A stretch of DNA of 64,000 nt from Bacillota bacterium (GCA_023414355.1 JAEZOB010000062.1:38060-102059), one strand, 5' to 3'; shown: positions 34,695-45,098, counted from the first letter of the stretch. Numbers and translations are program-made. The notes: generated by a model from the sequence alone, not told the origin.

Positions 34695-37600
34695 CTATTG
34701 CAGGAAATCCATCAATGACATCTGGTTCGAGGCCGGCAGTTCACCAAGCAGTCCCATCTTTGCCATGTTATCCACGACAGTGGAGCTGACCTTACAACGG
34801 ATCTTAAAATCATCCCTTGATAGGAAGGGACCGTCCTTGGCAGCCTCAACCACGCCGTCCGCCGCCTTATCGCCCAAGCCGTCAATTGTACTGAGTGAAG
34901 GCATCAGCTTATCGTCGATGATTTGGAAGGCATGTGCCTTAGCTGAATAGATATCAATCGGCAGGAAGGTAAAGCCTCGGGCATACATCTCCTGGACGAT
35001 CTTCATATCCTTAGCGGTATCCTGCTCCTTTTTGCTTAAGGTATTGCTCCTTCTCTTATAATCTGCGATGTGCTGCTCCAGCACATTTCTTCCGAGGCAC
35101 ATCAGCTCATAATTGAAGGCCGAGGCACGAATTGAGAAATATGCAGCATAGTAAGCCAATGGATAATACACCTTAAAATATGCGATACGGAAAGCCATCA
35201 TGACATATGCCGCAGCATGGGCTTTCGGGAACATATACTTAATCTGCTTACAGGACCAGATATACCAATCCGGGACTCCTGCGGCAACCATGGCCGCTTC
35301 CATCTCCGGTGTCAGTCCTTTACCTTTACGCACGCTTTCCATGATTTTAAAGGATTGTCCAGGCTCTACACCGGTGGCAATCAAGTAGATCATAATATCG
35401 TCTCTGGTACAGATGGCAGTAGTCAGAGTACAGTTACCGTTCTGAATCAGCGTCTGGGCATTATTCAGCCACACGTCCGTACCATGGGACAGACCGGAGA
35501 TTCGTACCAGATCAGAGAAGGATTTTGGCTGCGTATCCTTTACCATCTGCATAACGAAATCCGTACCGAACTCGGGGATACCGAGACACCCCAGCTCGCA
35601 GCCATCAATGTCCTTCGGGGTAATCGAAAGCGCTGACGTATCATGGAATAAAGATAATACCTTCTGATCATCCAGACTGATCTTTTTTGCATCAAGCCCT
35701 GTTAAATCCTCCAGCATCCTGATCATAGTCGGATCATCATGACCCAGGATATCAAGCTTTAACAGGTTGTGATCGATAGAATGGTAATCAAAGTGTGTTG
35801 TGATCGTCTTGGTCGTCATATCATTCGCCGGACGCTGTACCGGAGTGAAGGAATAGATATTCTCTCCATGAGGCAGAACTACGATACCGCCCGGGTGCTG
35901 TCCTGTCGTTCTTCTTACTCCGACGCAGCCCTCCACGATACGATCAATTTCAGCGTTTCTCTTATGTATCCCACGCTCTTCAAAATAATTCTTTACATAG
36001 CCAAACGCCGTCTTATCCGCCAGAGTACCGATGGTTCCGGCCCTAAAGGTATGTCCCTCTCCGAACAGCACTTCTGTATAGTCATGCGCCTTACTCTGAT
36101 ATTCACCGGAGAAGTTCAAGTCGATATCCGGCTCCTTATCTCCATAGAAGCCCAGGAAGGTCTCAAAGGGGATATCATGACCGTCCTTGACCAAGGGCTC
36201 TCCGCACACAGGACAGGTACGATCCGGCATATCACAACCGGAGCTTCCACCGAATTTCTTTACTTCTTCCGAATCAAAATCCGAATAATGACATTTCATA
36301 CAGTAATAATGAGGAGCAAGAGGATTTACCTCGGTAATACCAGCCATCGTTGCGACAAAGGAGGAACCGACAGAACCTCTGGAACCTACCAGGTAACCGT
36401 CCTCGTTGGATTTCCATACCAGCTTTTGGGCTATGATATACATCACCGCAAAGCCGTTGTTAATAATTGACTTCAGCTCATGCTCCAGACGTGCCTCAAC
36501 AGGCTGAGGTAATGGATCTCCATACATAGAGTGGGCTTTCTCGTAGCAGATATTTCGTAAGTTTTCCTCGGAGTTTGGCAGTACCGGCGGACATTTATCC
36601 GGGCGAACCGGGGAAATCTTCTCAATCCTGTCAGCAATCAGGTTGGTATTTGTAATTACTACCTCTTCCGCCTTCGCTTTACCAAGATAGGAGAACTCCG
36701 ACAGCATCTCTTCGGTAGTTCTAAAATACAGCGCCGCCTGCTCATCGGCGTCCTTAAAGCCCTTACCCGCCAGGATGATTCTTCGATATACCTCATCCTC
36801 CGGATCTAGGAAATGTACATCACAGGTTGCTACCACCGGCTTATTATATTCCTCTCCCAGTGCCACAATTTTTCTGTTGAGCTCCATCAAATCTTCCTTG
36901 GTGGTGATATCCTTTTCCTCGCTACGGTCGCTTCGGATCAGGAACTCATTATTGCAAAGCGGCTGGATCTCCAGGTAATCATAGAAGTTGACCAGTCTGG
37001 CAATCTGCTCATGCGGCTGGTTACTGATGACCGCACGGAAGACCTCACCTGCTTCACAGGCCGAACCAAGGAGGATTCCTTCCCGGCATTCCATTAAGAG
37101 GCTCTTAGGAATCTTCGGTCTTTTGTTAAAGTATTCAATATGGGAGAGGGAAACCATCTTATAGAGGTTCACTCTGCCTGTATTGTTCTGAGCCAGAAGG
37201 ATTGCATGGTAGGCAGGCAGCTTGCGGATTGCCTCCGCACTCATCCTGCCGAGCTTATCGATCTCGCTGATATTCGTTACTTCCTTTTCCCGCAGCATGA
37301 CGCAGAATTTTAAGAAAATTTCAGCTGTCGCCCCCGCATCATCTACCGCCCGGTGATGATTCTCCAGAGAAACACCGAGTGCCTTTGCAACGACATTCAG
37401 TTTATGGCGGTTCAACTCAGGCAGCAGAATTCGGGACAGTCCAACCGTATCAATTACAGTAAAATCTGTCTCTATTCCAAGCTTTTCTGCATTCTTTCTG
37501 ATGAAACCCACATCAAAGGAAGCGTTATGTGCTACCAGGACACACCCCTCACAGAATTTCAAAAACTGTGGAAGGATTACTTCAATCGTAGGTGCTGAGA

Positions 37601-39305
37601 TGACCATATCATCCTTGATGGAGGTCAGCTGCTCTATCTCATAAGGAATCGGTATCTCGGGGTTGATAAAGGTAGAATACTTGTCCACGATCTCGCCTTT
37701 TACCATCTTAACGGCACCAATTTCAATGATTCTGTCATTGCTCTGACTAAAACCCGTAGTCTCGATATCGAATACGACAAAGGCATCCTCAAGGCTCTGT
37801 CCCTTCGCATCGGTAACGACCTCCTTTAGGTCATCCACCAGATACGCTTCCATTCCATAAATCACCTTAAAGCTCTTGGCGCGCTTCTGTTCCCCTTCAT
37901 CTGCATAATCCTTCGGATTGATCGCATGACTGGCATCGGGAAACGCTTGTACTACACCGTGATCCGTGACTGCTATCGCAGTATGTCCCCACTTGAAGGC
38001 ACGTTTTACCATTGCCTTGACATCCACTACAGAATCCATGTCACTCATCATCGTATGGGCATGCAGCTCCACACGCTTCGCCTGTGATTGATCCTTTCTG
38101 GAGGAGGTAAAATCACTGATGGTTTTAATACCAACCACCGAGCTGATCATAATATCCTTTTCATAGGTATCATTCTGAGCAACACCCTTTAGGAGATAAT
38201 AGCCGCCAGGCTTCAATACACTCATATATTCATCTACTTCGATTGTCTTGGCAAATAATTTGACCTTGATGGAATCCGTATAATCCGTCATAACAAAGGT
38301 TATAATGCTCTTTTCGTTATTGCCGATGGCTCTGGTATCCGGCTTGATCAGCTTACCCCTGATCACTACTTCTCCAACCTCTCCGATAATATCGCAGATG
38401 GGCATAGAATTCCCCTCAAAGTTTCTGCCGTAAACCACGGAAGGATCGGAAGGAAGCTTTCGATAACTGCCCTTCCCTTTGTCATAAGCACTTTTCCCGC
38501 CAAATGCTTTTGCTGCCGGTTTTGGAGCGGGTTCCTGTGCCCTGCCTGCAGCCGCTTCCTTTTTCGCGGCTTCGTCAGGCTTCCTTCCATGCTCAGAACT
38601 GCCTGCAGCGGCTTGTCCATTCCCTTGCCCTGCTACATTGCTCCCATCATAGGAACCGGTCTGTCCGGACATACCGAGCTCACCGCCTGAAGGAGAATCC
38701 TCTTTGACGTAAGCTACATTTGCCTGGAAGCCTTCTTCCATTGCTTCCTTTTCAGACATCTGAAGCATTCTCTTGCTGTACTCGAGCTTCGTATCCTCCT
38801 GTTCCTTCTTGGGCTCTATGTAATCAATCAATACATGGACGGTATAATCAAAACGTTCCTGGAACATGGTCTCCAGAAAATCCTTCAGCTTCGTCATCTT
38901 ATCCTTTGCTACACAGCTATCTGTAACCTTGATCAAAATCTTCGTTTCTTCAACGATGACCTCCGCTCCGGAAAAGATATGGTAAGAAACCACACTCTGC
39001 TCCCTCAGTTCCTCCAGGATACTGTCCCGATAGATCGGATATAGCTTCGTCAGACTGTATTGTGCAGAAAGCTCAAATTGAGGTTTGATGATTGCTCTGT
39101 TGCCGGTATGTAAAAAGAGCTGCCGATTCAGCAGTTCTTCCATTCTTCTGATATTTGACCTGTTGATCAGACGCGCACTCCTGATACAGACGAAGATATC
39201 CTTCGTCTGTCTTGAGGCCAACACCTTTACTACATCCACTTCGCTATAAAGCTTTTGTAGCTCCTGATCTGCTGAAACTTGTTCAAATGCTTCAAAAAAC
39301 AACAT
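34695..39305 (-). CDS. polC: DNA polymerase III alpha subunit, PolC type
   Basis: PolC is the Gram-positive replicase with built-in proofreading. Order seen: N-terminal domain (1-160), low-complexity linker rich in Gly, Ala, Lys (about 190-290), OB fold, PHP segment RVELHAHTMMSDMDSVVD, DEDDh exonuclease FVVFDIETTGFSQSNDRIIE ... HRAVDDAGAT split into the PHP region, zinc knuckle CMKCHYSD ... CPVCGEP, and palm catalytic PDIDLNFSGEYQ and KLDILGHDDP. At 1536 residues it is about 100 longer than Bacillus PolC, mostly in the linker. It is the last gene of the core block and ends at the terminator shared with the PadR operator. Confidence 0.97.
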   Translation of the reverse strand: MLFFEAFEQVSADQELQKLYSEVDVVKVLASRQTKDIFVCIRSARLINRSNIRRMEELLNRQLFLHTGNRAIIKPQFELSAQYSLTKLYPIYRDSILEELREQSVVSYHIFSGAEVIVEETKILIKVTDSCVAKDKMTKLKDFLETMFQERFDYTVHVLIDYIEPKKEQEDTKLEYSKRMLQMSEKEAMEEGFQANVAYVKEDSPSGGELGMSGQTGSYDGSNVAGQGNGQAAAGSSEHGRKPDEAAKKEAAAGRAQEPAPKPAAKAFGGKSAYDKGKGSYRKLPSDPSVVYGRNFEGNSMPICDIIGEVGEVVIRGKLIKPDTRAIGNNEKSIITFVMTDYTDSIKVKLFAKTIEVDEYMSVLKPGGYYLLKGVAQNDTYEKDIMISSVVGIKTISDFTSSRKDQSQAKRVELHAHTMMSDMDSVVDVKAMVKRAFKWGHTAIAVTDHGVVQAFPDASHAINPKDYADEGEQKRAKSFKVIYGMEAYLVDDLKEVVTDAKGQSLEDAFVVFDIETTGFSQSNDRIIEIGAVKMVKGEIVDKYSTFINPEIPIPYEIEQLTSIKDDMVISAPTIEVILPQFLKFCEGCVLVAHNASFDVGFIRKNAEKLGIETDFTVIDTVGLSRILLPELNRHKLNVVAKALGVSLENHHRAVDDAGATAEIFLKFCVMLREKEVTNISEIDKLGRMSAEAIRKLPAYHAILLAQNNTGRVNLYKMVSLSHIEYFNKRPKIPKSLLMECREGILLGSACEAGEVFRAVISNQPHEQIARLVNFYDYLEIQPLCNNEFLIRSDRSEEKDITTKEDLMELNRKIVALGEEYNKPVVATCDVHFLDPEDEVYRRIILAGKGFKDADEQAALYFRTTEEMLSEFSYLGKAKAEEVVITNTNLIADRIEKISPVRPDKCPPVLPNSEENLRNICYEKAHSMYGDPLPQPVEARLEHELKSIINNGFAVMYIIAQKLVWKSNEDGYLVGSRGSVGSSFVATMAGITEVNPLAPHYYCMKCHYSDFDSEEVKKFGGSSGCDMPDRTCPVCGEPLVKDGHDIPFETFLGFYGDKEPDIDLNFSGEYQSKAHDYTEVLFGEGHTFRAGTIGTLADKTAFGYVKNYFEERGIHKRNAEIDRIVEGCVGVRRTTGQHPGGIVVLPHGENIYSFTPVQRPANDMTTKTITTHFDYHSIDHNLLKLDILGHDDPTMIRMLEDLTGLDAKKISLDDQKVLSLFHDTSALSITPKDIDGCELGCLGIPEFGTDFVMQMVKDTQPKSFSDLVRISGLSHGTDVWLNNAQTLIQNGNCTLTTAICTRDDIMIYLIATGVEPGQSFKIMESVRKGKGLTPEMEAAMVAAGVPDWYIWSCKQIKYMFPKAHAAAYVMMAFRIAYFKVYYPLAYYAAYFSIRASAFNYELMCLGRNVLEQHIADYKRRSNTLSKKEQDTAKDMKIVQEMYARGFTFLPIDIYSAKAHAFQIIDDKLMPSLSTIDGLGDKAADGVVEAAKDGPFLSRDDFKIRCKVSSTVVDNMAKMGLLGELPASNQMSLMDFLQ

Positions 39306-39380
39306 GTTACCTTCTCCTTTAGTTACATGGCCAAACCTGTTACAGCATGCTATGTTATAGCAAAGCTGCCATTCTTATCC

Positions 39381-40442
39381 TCACAATGTTTGCTTCCAAT
39401 GAAGCAGTTCTTCCTTAAGTGCTTCTAAAAGCTGGTCTTCAGGTACCTTACGTAAGATCTCACCCTTTTTAATAATCAGTCCCTCTCCGTGGCCGCCCGC
39501 AACTCCGATATCTGCTTCCTTTGCTTCTCCGGGGCCATTGACCGCACATCCCATGACTGCTACCTTAATATCCAGATCCAGGCCTGCTACCAAGGTCTCA
39601 ACTTCATTTGCCAACCCAATCAGATTAATCTGTGTTCTGCCGCAGGTGGGGCAGGATACTACCTCTACACCGCCTTTTCGATATCCTAATGTCTTTAAGA
39701 TCAGTTTCGCAGATTTGATCTCTTCTACGGGATCTCCCGTGAGAGAAACACGAATCGTGTCACCGATTCCCTGGTGCAAAATAATCCCAAGTCCCAAGGC
39801 TGACTTGATATTACCGGACCAGACTGTCCCTGCCTCGGTAATACCGACATGCAGCGGATATCTGGTGAGTGGAGCAATCAACTCATGTGCACGGGCACAC
39901 ATCATGACATCAGAGGATTTGATGCTGATGACTAACTCCTCATATCCCATGTCTTCAATTCGTTTCACCTTATCCAGAGCACTTTCTACAAGCCCTTCTG
40001 CTGTTACTCTTCCGTACTTCTTTATGATCTCCTTCTCTAGGGAACCGCTGTTTACACCTACCCTGATTGGGATATTTCTTTCCTTTGCGACTGTTACAAC
40101 TGCCTTGAGCTTTTCTTCGCTTCCGATATTACCGGGATTGATTCTGATCTTATCCGCACCATTCTCCATCGCTGCGATCGCAAGGCGATAATCAAAATGA
40201 ATATCTGCTACCAAAGGAATGGAAATCTGGTTCTTGATCTCTCTTAAGGCAAGGGCTGCCTCCTGGCTCGGAACCGTACAACGTACGATCTCACACCCCG
40301 CCTCGGTCAGTCTGTTAATCTGATCTACAGTAGCTTTGACATCCTCAGTCTTCGTATTCGTCATGGACTGAATCAGGATCGGATTCCCACCACCAATGAC
40401 TCTGTTCCCGATCTGGATTATCTTTGTATCATCACGGTACAT
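39381..40442 (-). CDS. ispG: 4-hydroxy-3-methylbut-2-en-1-yl diphosphate synthase
   Basis: This MEP-pathway iron-sulfur enzyme converts MEcPP to HMBPP. The motifs QSMTNTKT, ADIHFDYR, RINPGNIG and the cluster cysteines CPTCGRTQ and GCAVNGPGEA are all present. The ATG at 40442 is preferred to 40460 because the AAGGTGG ribosome site lies between them. It is the compact bacterial form (353 residues) without the plant insertion. With dxr in the same block it supplies isoprenoid precursors, including undecaprenyl chains made by uppS nearby. Confidence 0.97.
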   Translation of the reverse strand: MYRDDTKIIQIGNRVIGGGNPILIQSMTNTKTEDVKATVDQINRLTEAGCEIVRCTVPSQEAALALREIKNQISIPLVADIHFDYRLAIAAMENGADKIRINPGNIGSEEKLKAVVTVAKERNIPIRVGVNSGSLEKEIIKKYGRVTAEGLVESALDKVKRIEDMGYEELVISIKSSDVMMCARAHELIAPLTRYPLHVGITEAGTVWSGNIKSALGLGIILHQGIGDTIRVSLTGDPVEEIKSAKLILKTLGYRKGGVEVVSCPTCGRTQINLIGLANEVETLVAGLDLDIKVAVMGCAVNGPGEAKEADIGVAGGHGEGLIIKKGEILRKVPEDQLLEALKEELLHWKQTL

Positions 40443-40472
40443 TGTAGCACCACCTTCCATTCATAAGCAATT

Positions 40473-41765
40473 CTATAGGAATATATTTTTGATGTCATTG
40501 AACATAACCAGAACCATCAATACCATGAGTGCTGCCATACCCACTGCATGCACCAAAGCTTCCTTCTCCTTCGGAACCGGTTTTCTCCTGATCGCTTCAA
40601 TCAGCAGGAATACCAATCTTCCGCCATCCAATGCAGGTAGAGGAAGTAAGTTCATGACACCAAGATTGGCACTCAGCAGAATACAGAACTGTGCCAGGGA
40701 AAGGAACGTAGCATGAAAGCCATAATCCTGTGACTCATTCACGATATCACCTACCACATTGACGATACCAACAGGACCGGAAACCTCCTTTGCGCTAATC
40801 TTACCCGTTACAAGATAAAGAATACTTTTGATTGTATTCACGATATTCAGCTTTAGCTCATAGACACTGTATTTCACGACCTCAAGTGCAGAAACCTTTT
40901 CTCTGTACTGATTGTAGCCCCAACCCATCTCATAACCGCTCTGTTCTAATATCGGTGTAATCGTAGCCTCAGAATTGACACCGTTCCGATCATAGGTGAT
41001 TTTCATCGGAGCCTCCGTAATCGGATTTGCTGCGATATAATCAGAAAGCTGCCCCGCCGAAGTAATCTTCGTGCCATTAATTCCCACTATGGTATCTCCT
41101 ATCAGAAATCCTGCCTTTTCTAACGGATATCCCTTTGTTAATGACTCAATCACTGCCGGTTTCTCACTTGCAGTATAACCAAATCCTAATTTATAATCAT
41201 CTACCCAGGTGGGAGTCAGAGTAACCGTCTGTTTCTCACCGTTACGAAGAAAGCTGATCTTGACAGGTTGGTCAGTAATTGTATTGAAATAATAATAGTA
41301 CATAATCTCTCGCGACATATGGATCGGAGAGCCGTTAATTGCGGTAATCAGATCATCCTTCTGAAGTCCAACCTGCGCCGCCGGACTATCTGCCTTTATT
41401 GTTGTAATAAAAGGCTTATCCACACCCACATCTCCCAGAATGATGAGTGCTAATACGAAGGCAAGGATGAAATTAAAGAAAGCTCCTGCAAAGATGACCG
41501 AAAACCTCGCCCAGACACCTTTTTTATGAAAGGAACCTTCATCATCAACAGTCTCATCCTCTCCAAGCATCATACAGGAGCCCCCAAAAGGAAAAACCTT
41601 TAAGGAATATCTGGTTCCTTTATACACAAAGCTTGCAATCCGTGGCCCCATGCCTACGGAGAACTCCGTGACTGTGATCCCGTTCGTTTTTGCCAGCAGA
41701 AAATGTCCTAATTCATGAATGATTACGATAACGCCCAAAATCAATATAGCTACAATGATATTCAT
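40473..41765 (-). CDS. rseP: RseP-family site-2 metalloprotease
   Basis: From the ATG at 41765 (AAAGGA upstream; the earlier start at 41807 overlaps dxr) the protein has 430 residues. HELGH in the first membrane helix is the zinc site, and NLLPLPALDGGR near the end carries the third ligand. Between them lie two PDZ-like domains (GLQKDDLITAINGSP and AGFLIGDTIVGINGT), more typical of the RseP form than the single PDZ of Bacillus RasP. It cleaves membrane anti-sigma factors or signal peptide remnants. Confidence 0.94.
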   Translation of the reverse strand: MNIIVAILILGVIVIIHELGHFLLAKTNGITVTEFSVGMGPRIASFVYKGTRYSLKVFPFGGSCMMLGEDETVDDEGSFHKKGVWARFSVIFAGAFFNFILAFVLALIILGDVGVDKPFITTIKADSPAAQVGLQKDDLITAINGSPIHMSREIMYYYYFNTITDQPVKISFLRNGEKQTVTLTPTWVDDYKLGFGYTASEKPAVIESLTKGYPLEKAGFLIGDTIVGINGTKITSAGQLSDYIAANPITEAPMKITYDRNGVNSEATITPILEQSGYEMGWGYNQYREKVSALEVVKYSVYELKLNIVNTIKSILYLVTGKISAKEVSGPVGIVNVVGDIVNESQDYGFHATFLSLAQFCILLSANLGVMNLLPLPALDGGRLVFLLIEAIRRKPVPKEKEALVHAVGMAALMVLMVLVMFNDIKNIFL

Positions 41766-41796
41766 ATTAAATTCTGTCCTTTCTGGAATCCGAAAT

Positions 41797-42990
41797 TCAA
41801 TCCGCAAGTCTAAGTGGCTGTTCCAGGACAGCCTTCAGTCCGGATTCCGTAAAACCTCTTACAAAATCATATGTTTCCTGTTCTGTATTAAGAATTTCTT
41901 TTAAGGTCGGAGCGGCTATTGAATGATGATGTTTCATTGCCTCTTTGATCAATGCCGGTATTGCCAGAAATTCTATTTTACCTTTCAAAAATTCGGCAAC
42001 TGCCCACTCATTTGCTGCATTATAAACAGTTGGCATGCTACCGCCCTGTCTCCCTGCTTCGTAAGCCAGACGGAGTCCCAAAAACGTATTCATATCGGGC
42101 TCTTCGAAGGTTAGTTGTTTTATACGATAGAAATCTAACCGTTCTCCGGGCAAAGGCATTCTGTTAGGATAAAACAATGCATATTGGATGGGTAGTCTCA
42201 TATCAGGAACACCCAACTGTGCAATGACACTTCCATCACGATATTGTACCATGGAATGAATCACACTCTGGGGATGAACCACCACAACAATATCTTCCAG
42301 CTCCATGTCAAAAAGCCAGGCTGCCTCCAATACCTCCAGACCTTTATTCACCATACTTGCAGAATCGATCGTTATCTTCTGCCCCATCGTCCAATTGGGA
42401 TGCTTCAAAGCATCCTTCGGTGTTTTATTTATTAAGTCAGTCAGAGTCATTCCCCGGAACGGTCCACCGGATGCAGTCAGGAGAATCTTATCCGCCTGTT
42501 TTCTATCTTCTCCATTCAGAGACTGAAATATAGCCGAATGCTCACTATCCACCGGAAGCAATGCAACCTTTTTTTCATTGATCAGCGGCATAATCAGGTG
42601 CCCAGCGGTTACCAGAGTCTCCTTATTGGCTAATGCGATATTTTTCCCAGCCTTGATAGCCTCGATGGTCGGTTGAATGCCAATCATTCCAACCATAGCT
42701 GTAACCACTGTATCTGCTGAGGCTTCGGTAGCGCATTCAATCAGGCCATCCATCCCTGCAACCACCTTAACAGGAAGATCCGAAAGCATCTTCTTAAGTT
42801 CACTGGCCTTCTCTTCCCGAAATACACAAACAAGGTTCGGCAAAAACTCGCGAACCTGTCTCTCTAATAACTCTATATTACTGTTAGCCGCAATCGCGGT
42901 AACCTTTAGTTCATTATTATGTGTTCTTACGATATCTAATGTCTGAGTTCCGATGGATCCGGTGGAACCCAGAATAATAATGTTCTTCAT
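41797..42990 (-). CDS. dxr: 1-deoxy-D-xylulose 5-phosphate reductoisomerase
   Basis: DXP reductoisomerase makes MEP with NADPH. GSTGSIGTQTLDIV is the nucleotide loop, and VDSEHSAIFQ and LTASGGPFRGM are active-site segments. The ATG at 42990 has GGAGG 6-8 bases upstream; the frame extends to 43005 without a ribosome site. Full length (397 residues). Its stop precedes rseP by about 30 bases. A 550-base gap with structured repeats separates it from cdsA. Confidence 0.97.
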   Translation of the reverse strand: MKNIIILGSTGSIGTQTLDIVRTHNNELKVTAIAANSNIELLERQVREFLPNLVCVFREEKASELKKMLSDLPVKVVAGMDGLIECATEASADTVVTAMVGMIGIQPTIEAIKAGKNIALANKETLVTAGHLIMPLINEKKVALLPVDSEHSAIFQSLNGEDRKQADKILLTASGGPFRGMTLTDLINKTPKDALKHPNWTMGQKITIDSASMVNKGLEVLEAAWLFDMELEDIVVVVHPQSVIHSMVQYRDGSVIAQLGVPDMRLPIQYALFYPNRMPLPGERLDFYRIKQLTFEEPDMNTFLGLRLAYEAGRQGGSMPTVYNAANEWAVAEFLKGKIEFLAIPALIKEAMKHHHSIAAPTLKEILNTEQETYDFVRGFTESGLKAVLEQPLRLAD

Positions 42991-43005
42991 CCTAACCTCC
43001 GCCAT

Positions 43006-43540
43006 CTATATCAATATTATACATAACCCAAAAACATCTTGGGTCTCATATAAACATACTATATCCTATTCGACAAATAAAATCAAACTCTTCACTAAAA
43101 ATTCAGAAACAATTAAGAAAACCCAGTAATCTAAAAATGAAAGGGACATTCATCTTTCTGAGCAATCATCTTACACCCACCACATCAGCAACATATCATG
43201 AGTATAATAAAAAATCTCGGTAACCATCATTCCTCTACTGCTATCCCTTATAGAAGGAATCGGGGCTTTCATCTTTCGAGGCAAACATCTTTACTATCCA
43301 CATGATAGACATAACATGATTATAATATATTAATCACGGCAGTCATCATCTCACTACCTTTATCCCTTACAGAAGGGATCGGGCAGTCATTTTTGCGCAG
43401 ACCGGCCGACCGAAAGATGCCATCCCGAAGACAACAAGAAATTCATACTCCCAAAAGGCATCCTAAGGGAGGGTAAGGCAAGCAAAAATCACTACCCGAT
43501 CTCTTCTGTAAGTACATAGCATAGATCTTTGTTAACTACA
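43006..43540. repeat. dxr-cdsA gap with 119-bp tandem duplication and large inverted repeat
   Basis: No gene is seen. Two diverged copies of a 119-bp unit lie at about 43146-43264 and 43265-43383, sharing TTCATCTTTC, ACAT-x-CATGA-x-TATAATA and an ATCCCTT-x-x-AGAAGG-x-ATCGGG hairpin. A 33-base arm at 43366-43398 (ACAGAAGGGATCGGG core) is repeated inverted at 43480-43512 with about five differences, enclosing an inner GATGCC/GGCATC pairing. The whole block could fold into a large RNA in the cdsA-dxr transcript or be a decayed mobile element. Confidence 0.6.
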
Positions 43541-44341
43541 TTACCCGAACAAAACGGTGAGGTAATACACAATCGGTGCGGTGAAGATGATAGAATCGAA
43601 ACGATCCAGTATCCCTCCATGTCCCGGAATCAGCTTACCATAATCCTTGATATCGTGGTTTCTCTTAATAGCAGATGCAGCTAAGTCCCCCAACTGAGAC
43701 AGGACACTGGAGCATGCACCGATTACAGCATAGATCAGCTGAGGATTGTTAATCCCGGAGATATGATTACGAAAGATTGTCGCATATAGGAAACCGATCA
43801 GAGCTGCTCCGACAACTCCGCCGATACTGCCTTCGATCGATTTCTTGGGACTGAGCTTCGGTGCAAGCTTATGCTTTCCAAGCAGGACACCGACAGAGTA
43901 AGCACACGTATCTGATCCCCAGGCACCGATAAAGATTAGCCATACAATCCAAGCTCCACCCTCCAGGATGCGTACCTGATAGATAAAGGAAAGCATAATA
44001 CTGACATAGAACAGCCCTAAGAAGGTTACCGCAAGCTGTTCAATCGTATACTTCGGAAAGCTGAATACATATGCAAGCATCAACAGCAATAAGAAGATAA
44101 TGAAAACCATCAGCTGGTACTCTGTTGCTTTAAAATAAAGAATTGCGTAATATGCCACTCCCGCCGCATATCCAAGAATTCCCGGTAGAGCTTTATTCAT
44201 CCCAACCACCTTGTAAAGCTCAGTCATTCCGATCAGAGATATCGCAAGTAAGACAGCGAACAGAACATTACCACCCATAACAACAACTGCTATCGTAATT
44301 GCCAGTAATATGATACCACTGAGTAATCTAGTCTTAAACAT
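43541..44341 (-). CDS. cdsA: Phosphatidate cytidylyltransferase
   Basis: The 266-residue integral membrane enzyme makes CDP-diacylglycerol from CTP and phosphatidic acid. It shows about eight helices and the C-terminal signature SPKKSIEGSIGG ... KDYGKLIPGHGGILDRFDS. The ATG at 44341 has AGGTG seven bases upstream; a GTG three codons earlier is less likely. It lies 40 bases after uppS, the usual order. Confidence 0.96.
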   Translation of the reverse strand: MFKTRLLSGIILLAITIAVVVMGGNVLFAVLLAISLIGMTELYKVVGMNKALPGILGYAAGVAYYAILYFKATEYQLMVFIIFLLLLMLAYVFSFPKYTIEQLAVTFLGLFYVSIMLSFIYQVRILEGGAWIVWLIFIGAWGSDTCAYSVGVLLGKHKLAPKLSPKKSIEGSIGGVVGAALIGFLYATIFRNHISGINNPQLIYAVIGACSSVLSQLGDLAASAIKRNHDIKDYGKLIPGHGGILDRFDSIIFTAPIVYYLTVLFG

Positions 44342-44381
44342 AATCTTCACCTTGCCACGATCTATGGCCTCTCCCCAAAAG

Positions 44382-45098
44382 TTATAGCACCGCTCCGAAT
44401 TTCCTTGTTCTACTACTGTAGTACTCTACTGCCTTTTGTAATTCCTTTTTATTAAAATCCGGCCATAAAACCTCCGGAAAATAAAATTCTGTATATGCCA
44501 TCTGCCATAAAAGAAAATTTGAGAGTCTTTGTTCTCCACTGGTGCGGATTAGAAGATCCGGTTCCGGAATACCCCTGGTGTCTAAATACTGTTCAAAGGT
44601 CTTCTCATCTATATCATCAATTTCTGCTTTATTCGCTTTTACATCCTGTGCCAAAGCCTTCACTGCACGAATGAGTTCATCTCTTCCGCCGTAATTGATG
44701 GCAACCTGAAAATTCAGACCGGTATTATTCTTTGATATTTCCTCCACCTCTCTGATACTTTGTTTCATATCCTCAGGAAGCCTAGTGATATCTCCAATGA
44801 CACGAACTTTCATATTATTTTTCATACTCTTTTTTATGCTGGTATCCAGATACGCCCTAAGAAGCTTCATCAGCGCCTCCACTTCCTCCTGTGGACGAAT
44901 CCAGTTTTCCGTTGAAAAAGCATATACCGTCAGATACTTTATTCCCATATCATAGGCTTCTTTACATATTTTCTCGACATTTTTGCTGCCTTGGGCATGC
45001 CCGTAATTTCTGGGCATTTTCTTTTTCTTGGCCCAGCGTCCGTTGCCATCCATAATGATTGCCACATGATTTGGCACATTCAGGTTATTTTCCTGCAT
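44382..45098 (-). CDS. uppS: Undecaprenyl diphosphate synthase
   Basis: This cis-prenyltransferase makes the C55 lipid carrier for peptidoglycan and the surface polysaccharide encoded in this window. HVAIIMDGNGRWAKKKKMPR holds the catalytic aspartate. TVYAFSTENWIRP and LIRTSGEQRLSNFLLWQ complete the active site. It is 238 residues, the normal length, and directly upstream of cdsA. Confidence 0.97.
   Translation of the reverse strand: MQENNLNVPNHVAIIMDGNGRWAKKKKMPRNYGHAQGSKNVEKICKEAYDMGIKYLTVYAFSTENWIRPQEEVEALMKLLRAYLDTSIKKSMKNNMKVRVIGDITRLPEDMKQSIREVEEISKNNTGLNFQVAINYGGRDELIRAVKALAQDVKANKAEIDDIDEKTFEQYLDTRGIPEPDLLIRTSGEQRLSNFLLWQMAYTEFYFPEVLWPDFNKKELQKAVEYYSSRTRKFGAVL

Noticed and set aside
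35769..36470. 233-codon plus-strand open frame inside polC
   Set aside because: It lies fully antisense to the conserved PolC catalytic region, has no ribosome site and no recognisable protein features.
39538..40191. 217-codon plus-strand open frame inside ispG
   Set aside because: Antisense shadow of a conserved enzyme; Ser/Pro/Thr-rich composition is that of a reversed reading.
43146..43383. Possible CRISPR or T-box element
   Set aside because: Only two 119-bp units without spacers; no T-box sequence and no aminoacylation gene downstream.
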